Part shown: in pieces, positions 1 to 4,593 of the stretch
How the letters are laid out: each line of letters starts with the position of its first letter
Numbering within the stretch: the first letter of the stretch is position 1
Assembly: GCA_017394925.1 (NCBI GenBank)
Contig: JAFPWQ010000325.1
Location: 1-8,017, forward strand
DNA from: Synergistaceae bacterium
Lineage (GTDB): Bacteria > Synergistota > Synergistia > Synergistales > Aminobacteriaceae
Length of the DNA: 8,017 bases
Direction: 5' to 3'
Position numbers and translations under genes: made by a program
The notes under the pieces: model-generated
Told to the model about the DNA's origin: nothing
Database searches by the model: none
The model's input: only the letters and a program-made list of their open reading frames with translations

Positions 1-25
1 GGCTTACGTTAAAAGCGTCGGCCTC

Positions 26-703
26 TCATGCATATCTCAATGGCAATTCTAATCCGTTTGATTCAAGCAGTGATTGATTCATAAAGAGTTCGGGCAGTTC
101 ACCATCAGCAGATATAACTCCATCATGAAGAATAATTGCGCGTCCGCATACATCAAGCGTCATGTCTAAATCATGGCTCGCAAGCAATATTGTCTTGTCG
201 CTCTCACGCAGAAAATTTATTACCCGTCTTCGTGCTTTCGGATCTAATCCGGCTGTCGGTTCATCGAGTAATAATATTTCAGGTTCACATGCTAATACGC
301 CTGCAATCGTTACCATTTTTTTCTCGCCCCCTGAAAGTTTATGAGGAGGACGCGAGGCTAAATGCGATATGCCTAATTCATCGAGAATTTTTTTCGCGCG
401 TTCATGTGCATGTTTAATTTTCATTCCGTTGGCCGTCAGTGTGAATGCTACATCTTCAATTACACTTGGCATAAGCAACTGGTCATCTGAATCCTGAAAG
501 ATTAATCCCGTTGACGCATTCAGAGTAATTTTTCCCGTCTGTACTCTTAATGCTCCGGCTAAATGCATTAACAGCGTCGATTTCCCTGAGCCATTTGCAC
601 CAACAAGCGCGGTCTTCTCTCCTTCAGTGAGTGAGAATGTGATTCCCTTCAGGGCTTCATGGCCGTCTTCATAGCGATAATGCAAATCGTGAACTTCAAG
701 CAT
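26..703 (-). CDS. nikO: NikO/CbiO, ECF transporter ATPase subunit
   Basis: Cytoplasmic ABC ATPase that powers metal uptake through the M and Q subunits. All catalytic motifs are intact: Walker A GANGSGKST (35-43), Q-loop Gln70 in IFQDSDDQLLMPSVIEDVAF (68-87, typical of ECF ATPases), signature LSGGEKK (123-129), Walker B ILLLDEP (143-149), D-loop AGLD (151-154) and H-loop His177 in ASHDLD. At 225 residues it is short for the family and lacks the C-terminal extension seen in many CbiO proteins. It ends with its own TGA at 26-28 and is not truncated by the window. No Shine-Dalgarno sequence precedes the ATG, which lies 8 bases inside nikQ, so translation is probably coupled. One copy implies a homodimer. 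Confidence 0.95.
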   Translation of the reverse strand: MLEVHDLHYRYEDGHEALKGITFSLTEGEKTALVGANGSGKSTLLMHLAGALRVQTGKITLNASTGLIFQDSDDQLLMPSVIEDVAFTLTANGMKIKHAHERAKKILDELGISHLASRPPHKLSGGEKKMVTIAGVLACEPEILLLDEPTAGLDPKARRRVINFLRESDKTILLASHDLDMTLDVCGRAIILHDGVISADGELPELFMNQSLLESNGLELPLRYA

Positions 704-1394
704 AATTCAGAATTATAATTGCAATGGCATAAACCGCAAAACATACACACATAATCACATCATACGGGCTCATAGCTTTGTGTCCTGTCTGAATGAATCC
801 AGAAAAGCCTCCTCTGCACTGTACAGCCTGAAGCATTCTCTCTGAACGCTCCGAACTCTGAAGCAATACTGAACATGTGATATATGCAAACGCTCTTAAT
901 TTCATCAGGCCATGAAGATTTTTCGCACGGAGCTTTAACGAGATTAACGCACATGAATATCTCTCATGCATAATAAATATTCCCCTGAGTGTCAGAAGGA
1001 ATAACACGCGTAATTTCTCAGGAATATTTAACGAGTTCATAGCCGCAAAAATTTTCGCATAGCCTAACGGGTAAATCATCACAGCAAAGAATATATATAT
1101 CATGTTCACACGCAATGCTATCACGATTCCCTTCGTTAAGCCCCCATTGAAATCCGGCCATGTTAAAGCAATCGTGATTATCATTATGAGATTGAACGCG
1201 TTTAATTTCACTAGTAATGAGAGATTTAATTTTTTCGTGATGACAAGCAGAAGGGGAATTACTGACGCAAGAGCTAATGCATAAATCGAATCGCTAAGTG
1301 ATACCGCAAGTGCATATATGACTGAACATGATAATAATACTTCTGGTGAAATGTCTGAATGCGAACGTGATTCAGTTATGGCTTCAATATTCAT
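696..1394 (-). CDS. nikQ: NikQ/CbiQ, transmembrane coupling (EcfT) subunit
   Basis: 232-residue inner-membrane T-component that links the ATPase to the metal-binding subunit. It has several hydrophobic helices (roughly 20-50, 60-78, 92-112 and 210-230) around a cytoplasmic region with two coupling helices. The second coupling motif is clear, ERMLQAVQCRGGFSG (185-199), containing the C-R-G version of the family's A-R-G signature. The first is expected in ISLKLRAKN (151-159) and reads R-A-K rather than A-R-G or A-R-S. The gene begins in ATGA overlap with nikM and overlaps nikO by 8 bases (ATGCTTGA). Sequence similarity in this family is always low, so recognition rests on the coupling motif, topology and position between M and O. 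Confidence 0.9.
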   Translation of the reverse strand: MNIEAITESRSHSDISPEVLLSCSVIYALAVSLSDSIYALALASVIPLLLVITKKLNLSLLVKLNAFNLIMIITIALTWPDFNGGLTKGIVIALRVNMIYIFFAVMIYPLGYAKIFAAMNSLNIPEKLRVLFLLTLRGIFIMHERYSCALISLKLRAKNLHGLMKLRAFAYITCSVLLQSSERSERMLQAVQCRGGFSGFIQTGHKAMSPYDVIMCVCFAVYAIAIIILNYA

Positions 1395-1987
1395 GATAAG
1401 AATTCCGGCGCAGTTTTTCTCAGAAACATAATCATGAATGACGTTACAGCACCTTCAATTAATGCTAACGGTATATGCGCATAGAATAATAATTTTGCGG
1501 CCTCAATAAAATTTCTGTCTGATATTCCCAGAAATACGCCCGCAAGACATGCAGCCATGATAATAGCAAGTGAACCTGCAATGAAGGCCATGACTCCCGA
1601 AAATATTTTATTTTCACTGCGAATCATCTTCCCGAATATAATATACACAATCAAGGCAGGCAGTCCCATTATGAACGTGTTAGCTCCCAGAACGAGAAGA
1701 CCTCCGAAATGAAATAATATTGCCTGAAGGAATAATGCGATTAACATTGCAGGGAATGCAGACCATCCGAGAATTAAGCCAACGGGAGCAAGTAATGACA
1801 GGTGAGTTGATGAAGGGCCTATGCGGATATTCACGAGAGATGCAAGAAAAAATGCAGATGATATTAACGCAGTCCGTACGATTTTATTCGTGTCTGTTTT
1901 CTTTAAGCCTATTGCTGTACATGTTATACTTCCTGCCCAGCCTGCAATTAATGCCGTCCCGGATAAAACTCCTTCACTGTTGTGCAT
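1391..1987 (-). CDS. nikM: NikM/CbiM, metal-binding S-component of the Ni/Co ECF transporter
   Basis: Polytopic inner-membrane substrate-specificity subunit that binds Ni2+ or Co2+ at its extracytoplasmic face. The 198 residues start M-H-N-S-E-G. The family binds metal with the very N-terminus and His2, and this fixes the start at 1987. GPSSTHLS (57-64) supplies the second conserved ligand, His62, equivalent to the SSxH histidine of NikM2. GANTF (101-105) and HIPLALIEGAVT (171-182) are further family motifs, and about six hydrophobic segments fit the known fold. An AAGGAG Shine-Dalgarno sequence lies 8 bases before the ATG, inside the end of nikL, which it overlaps by 14 bases. The stop shares ATGA with nikQ. 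Nickel is preferred over cobalt because of the K and L partners and the absence of CbiN, but residues alone do not settle this. Confidence 0.93.
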   Translation of the reverse strand: MHNSEGVLSGTALIAGWAGSITCTAIGLKKTDTNKIVRTALISSAFFLASLVNIRIGPSSTHLSLLAPVGLILGWSAFPAMLIALFLQAILFHFGGLLVLGANTFIMGLPALIVYIIFGKMIRSENKIFSGVMAFIAGSLAIIMAACLAGVFLGISDRNFIEAAKLLFYAHIPLALIEGAVTSFMIMFLRKTAPEFLS

Positions 1988-2621
1988 TATGTCTTCTCCT
2001 TATGACTAATGCAATATTGAATATAACGCTTACACCCAGCAATGCCCGAATGAAAATCTCATTACCCGAATCATTGCCCGAATCATTTACTGAATCAGCC
2101 TGCACTGTGAGATTCTGATTCCCTGATAAGAATTCGTCTGTGATATTTATTTTTGCCTCGCACTGATGGCCTTCTTCATCACGCACTATAACGCGCCATT
2201 CACCTTTAACGTTAGGGACGAATGCAAATCTTCCGTATTCATCTGTACGTCCTGACTGCGCCGCAAACTTTTCATCTGAAGGAGAGTATACCCGTGCTTC
2301 TCTGTAACTCATGGCCTCACCTGTCGAATACGAAAACTCAAGAGCTATTGCCCTTAACGATGAATGCCTGTACCCCGTACCATGTGCATATGAGACTGAA
2401 CAGAGGCTGACGAGAATAACCAGAGCCAAAAAGATTGCTATAGCCTTCAGTGAAAAATGCCTGCTGCTGTGTGCATGTACATATGAAGGTGAACAGACGC
2501 ATACGAGAGCAGCCAGTGCCTTAACGAATGCGATTGCCTTCAGTGAAAAATATCTGTGAGCATACGAAAATGAAAAGAGACTGAAAATTAGCATCAGCTC
2601 CGTAAATATTCTTGCAGTCAT
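1974..2621 (-). CDS. nikL: NikL-like exported component of the Ni/Co ECF transporter, with triplicated N-terminus
   Basis: 215-residue accessory protein of the metal transporter. The core (about 80-165) begins H-G-T-G-Y-R-H and continues with FSYSTGEAMSYREARVYSP, GRTDEYGRFAFVPN and GEWRVIVRDEEGH, a small beta-sandwich of the carboxypeptidase-regulatory-like kind typical of NikL. A Ser/Asn/Asp linker (176-188) leads to one C-terminal transmembrane helix (about 190-207) with R-R-R after it, so the domain should face the periplasm. NikL takes the place of CbiN/NikN beside the M subunit. The N-terminus is odd: instead of one signal peptide there are three 27-31-residue repeats, each a hydrophobic stretch ending S-Y-A/V-H and followed by R-H/Y-x-S-L-K/R-A-I-A (motif at 23-31, 54-62 and 85-93). 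The ATG at 2621 shares ATGA with the nikK stop, which supports this start, although no good Shine-Dalgarno sequence precedes it. The 3' end overlaps nikM by 14 bases. Confidence 0.82.
   Translation of the reverse strand: MTARIFTELMLIFSLFSFSYAHRYFSLKAIAFVKALAALVCVCSPSYVHAHSSRHFSLKAIAIFLALVILVSLCSVSYAHGTGYRHSSLRAIALEFSYSTGEAMSYREARVYSPSDEKFAAQSGRTDEYGRFAFVPNVKGEWRVIVRDEEGHQCEAKINITDEFLSGNQNLTVQADSVNDSGNDSGNEIFIRALLGVSVIFNIALVIRRRHNAQQ
1985..2001 (-). promoter_or_regulatory. Strong Shine-Dalgarno sequence of nikM inside the 3' end of nikL
   Basis: Minus-strand AAGGAG (2001-1996) sits 8 bases before the ATG (1987-1985). It is the best ribosome binding site within the nik operon after that of nikK, while nikL, nikQ and nikO have weak or no recognisable sites. 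It confirms the M-H-x-x-E-G start required for metal binding and may let nikM be translated more often than its neighbours. Confidence 0.75.
2061..2096 (-). repeat. 12-bp tandem microrepeat (x3) in the nikL linker
   Basis: On the plus strand ATTACCCGAATC, ATTGCCCGAATC and ATTTACTGAATC follow one another without gaps. They encode the D-S-x-N units of the linker (residues 176-187) between the NikL periplasmic domain and its C-terminal membrane helix. The third unit has diverged. This is a likely place for length variation by slippage, which would change only linker length because the unit is a multiple of three. Confidence 0.8.
2343..2609 (-). repeat. Three tandem 93-bp (31-codon) repeats in the 5' part of nikL
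   Basis: Units lie at about 2609-2529 (one 12-base deletion), 2528-2436 and 2435-2343. Each codes for a hydrophobic core, S-Y-A/V-H, a short spacer and R-H/Y-x-S-L-K/R-A-I-A. A 16-base exact match, GCCTTCAGTGAAAAAT on the plus strand, occurs at 2536-2551 and 2443-2458, exactly 93 bases apart. Units two and three agree at about two thirds of bases by hand count. The reading frame is kept throughout. The pattern fits an in-frame tandem duplication of signal-peptide core plus mature N-terminus, followed by divergence. Confidence 0.85.
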
Positions 2622-3397
2622 TTCACGCTGAATAATAAGAACGCCCGAATATTTAAATTATCATAATCGCCTTCAGCACCGAGAAGTCCTGTCTGTGATG
2701 CCCTTATTCCCCAGTAACCCGGAGCCGTTATCTTTATGTGTGCTTCTCCATTCTCGGACTCAGTGTAATACGCGTATGTGTTCTCGTATTCAGTTACGAA
2801 CCCGTCATATGTAGCCCACACAGGCCCGTTGTAATTTTCGCCGTTCAGTAATATCTTTACATGAAAGTATTCGCCTGCTTTAGCGTCTGCAGGGTTAGTT
2901 ATCGGGATAATCTCTAACGGATGACCGAGAACGCACGAATAATTTTTGTCTTCATGTGATGTATTCAGAATTGCTTTTGCGTACTTGTCATATTTATTTG
3001 CTGATATGACTTTGAGACCGTTAGCTTCAAGTTCTTTGCGTGATCCTGTCTTGCCTCCTTCATTCGTTACGCACCATGACTCTCCGTCTTTCGTTGCTAC
3101 GAGTATGACTGACTGTGATAAATCCTTCGGTGTAACTGTGAAATCTATGCAGAGTTCCGGCTCATTGGCTTTGATTTCTGACTCAACAAATTTTCCGTCC
3201 TCAATTATTCCTGCTTTGACACGTTCAAGTACTTCAACTTCTTCGGGCACTATGAACTTATGAGACGACTGCACAGTTGCATGAAATGGTTCGCCTGCTC
3301 TGAGTGATTCTGATTTTGCCTTTATCGTGAGTTCATGAGAGAATGCCGGTAATGTGAGCGCGAAGATTACTGCGAGTGAGAGAATAAATCTTTTCAT
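2618..3397 (-). CDS. nikK: DUF4198 periplasmic protein, NikK-like component of a Ni/Co ECF transporter
   Basis: Exported 259-residue protein of the DUF4198 type that accompanies nickel/cobalt ECF transporters. It starts with a clear signal peptide: M-K-R, a hydrophobic core, then A-F-S before H-E-L-T-I-K. Signal peptidase cleavage there would leave histidine as the mature N-terminus. The rest has no membrane segment and looks beta-rich, with two halves: about 21-140, and about 155-259 with GHPLEIIPITNPADAKAGEY followed by an aromatic, Tyr-rich tail ending A-F-L-L-F-S-V-K. It presumably captures or delivers metal in the periplasm, but its biochemical role is not established by the sequence. 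GGAGG 8 bases before the ATG supports the start. It is first in the metal operon and overlaps nikL by 4 bases (ATGA). The symbol follows the NikKLMQO gene set; assignment to nickel rather than cobalt is inferred. Confidence 0.82.
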   Translation of the reverse strand: MKRFILSLAVIFALTLPAFSHELTIKAKSESLRAGEPFHATVQSSHKFIVPEEVEVLERVKAGIIEDGKFVESEIKANEPELCIDFTVTPKDLSQSVILVATKDGESWCVTNEGGKTGSRKELEANGLKVISANKYDKYAKAILNTSHEDKNYSCVLGHPLEIIPITNPADAKAGEYFHVKILLNGENYNGPVWATYDGFVTEYENTYAYYTESENGEAHIKITAPGYWGIRASQTGLLGAEGDYDNLNIRAFLLFSVK

Positions 3398-3402
3398 AAA
3401 AA

Positions 3403-3436
3403 ATTCCTCCGTTGAAAAAAATTTTTACAGAGGAAT
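3403..3436 (-). promoter_or_regulatory. Hairpin sequestering the nikK Shine-Dalgarno sequence; also terminator/attenuator-like
   Basis: Seen directly: on the minus-strand transcript AUUCCUCUGU (3436-3427) can pair with ACGGAGGAAU (3412-3403), giving 10 base pairs with a single G-U wobble around a 14-base A/U loop. The 3' arm contains GGAGG (3410-3406), the strong Shine-Dalgarno sequence 8 bases before the nikK ATG (3397-3395). Immediately after the stem comes a run of U residues (3403-3398). The element could block nikK translation, stop transcription coming from lpxB, or do both. Which of these happens in the cell is inference. Confidence 0.5.
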
Positions 3437-3452
3437 AATAACACGATTTCAA
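3424..3452 (-). promoter_or_regulatory. Candidate sigma-70-type promoter for the nik operon
   Basis: Minus-strand TTGAAA (3452-3447) is separated by 17 bases from TGTAAA (3429-3424). These match the consensus boxes at 5 of 6 and 4 of 6 positions. Transcription would begin at roughly 3413-3418, inside the hairpin loop, so the RNA would keep the nikK Shine-Dalgarno sequence but lose the arm that pairs with it. In AT-rich DNA such matches are common, so this is a weak call. Confidence 0.22.
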
Positions 3453-3471
3453 GAAAAAATGTTACGGGCAT

Positions 3472-4593
3472 TTACATATTCGCTATGCATTCCGCCCAGT
3501 ATGATGCGGCGTTATCTTCTCCCATTAATTTTTTTGCCTCAGCAAGATATGAATCGATTCTGCGTTTATGTTCTTCGTCATCAAGATAGCAATGTAATTC
3601 TCTCACTATGTTTTCAGGAATCGCATCATCACACAGCAATTCAGGATATATTTTCTTATCCGTCAGCATATTAGGAACTGAGATATTTTTCACGCGGACT
3701 ATGCGCTTTAAGACTGCGTATATTATCCTGTTCATGTCATATATCACGGTCATAAATCGGTTTAACATCATGGCCTCAACTGCAACTGTACCAGATACCC
3801 CAGCTACAGCACATGACGCAAGCATTAACTCGCGGCCTTCTCCGTTCCATAATTCAAAGCCCGAATCACTAACACGCATTCTTAATTCATCTGCAAGTTC
3901 TTCACTCAGTCCGGGCGCAGCAGAGAACACCGGCAGATATTTTTTCTCACGTTTTAATATTTCCGCAGTGTTAAGCAGTGTATCAAGATGAAATTTTATG
4001 TCGTAATTCCGGCTTCCGGGCATCAATGCAATTATTTTTTCATGGCCGAATCTCTTCGTGAATGATTCAGATACGCGTACGTTCTTCATGTTATGCACTA
4101 ACGGATGAGACTTCCAGAATGAATTTACGCCGTGTGAGAGCAAAAATTTATGTTCAAACGAGAATAACGGCAGGCAGAAATCAAAATCACGCTTTAAACT
4201 CTTAACTCTTGAAGTTCTCCATGCCCACACTGTTGGCGGAATAAGCGAGATAATTTTTCCGGCATAACCTGATTTCCTGAGTGAATGAGCAAGCATTAAA
4301 TGATAATCGGGACTGTCAATTAACACTACTGAATCGGGATTAGCTTTTATGATTTCATTTGCAATTTGATTCCTGAGCTTAAAGATTCGCGGCAGTGCAG
4401 GGATGACTTCAAGAATTCCCATGAGCTTTAATTCTTCGTAGCTCCATGATGCATGACCTCCTGCTTTCATTCCTTCAGGGCCCAACATGCCCCAGATATT
4501 TGTATCAGGATTCAATTTCAGAAACTCGCGGATAAATTCACCTGCGTAAATATCACCGCTGACTTCTCCGCATGAGACAAATATATTTTTCAT
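3472..4593 (-). CDS. lpxB: LpxB, lipid-A-disaccharide synthase
   Basis: Membrane-associated glycosyltransferase (family GT19). It condenses UDP-2,3-diacylglucosamine with lipid X to form lipid A disaccharide 1-phosphate, the step after LpxI. The 373 residues are a normal full length. Recognisable motifs in order are GEVSGD (9-14), IDSPDY (92-97), PPTVWAWR (119-126), SHPLV (162-166), MPGSR (191-195), SGTVAVEAM (267-275) and NISVPN (303-308). These match the family's N-terminal acceptor-site and C-terminal UDP-binding elements. The start ATG shares ATGA with the symporter stop. Only a weak AGGG lies about 14 bases upstream, so initiation probably depends on coupling. The TAA stop is followed by the only intergenic gap in the window, making lpxB the last gene of the envelope group. 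Confidence 0.97.
   Translation of the reverse strand: MKNIFVSCGEVSGDIYAGEFIREFLKLNPDTNIWGMLGPEGMKAGGHASWSYEELKLMGILEVIPALPRIFKLRNQIANEIIKANPDSVVLIDSPDYHLMLAHSLRKSGYAGKIISLIPPTVWAWRTSRVKSLKRDFDFCLPLFSFEHKFLLSHGVNSFWKSHPLVHNMKNVRVSESFTKRFGHEKIIALMPGSRNYDIKFHLDTLLNTAEILKREKKYLPVFSAAPGLSEELADELRMRVSDSGFELWNGEGRELMLASCAVAGVSGTVAVEAMMLNRFMTVIYDMNRIIYAVLKRIVRVKNISVPNMLTDKKIYPELLCDDAIPENIVRELHCYLDDEEHKRRIDSYLAEAKKLMGEDNAASYWAECIANM

Noticed and set aside
1..25. Start of another gene downstream of nikO
   Set aside because: No start codon with a ribosome binding site and no readable product are visible in these 25 bases, and no terminator stem is apparent either.
2351..2450. Internal CTG (Leu58) as the true nikL start, giving a single tidy signal peptide beginning M-K-A-I-A
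   Set aside because: AGCAGG lies 9 bases upstream, so the idea is tempting. CTG starts are rare, however, the upstream frame is open with an ATGA overlap to nikK, and the repeat units explain the extra residues. It remains a minor alternative.
2343..2609. CRISPR-like array
   Set aside because: The repeats are 93-bp, diverged, in-frame coding units with no constant short repeat alternating with unique spacers.
3398..3471. Cobalamin or NiCo riboswitch upstream of the metal operon
   Set aside because: The gap is only 74 bases and A/U-rich. I see no cobalamin-box-like or NiCo four-way-junction sequence, only the simple hairpin.
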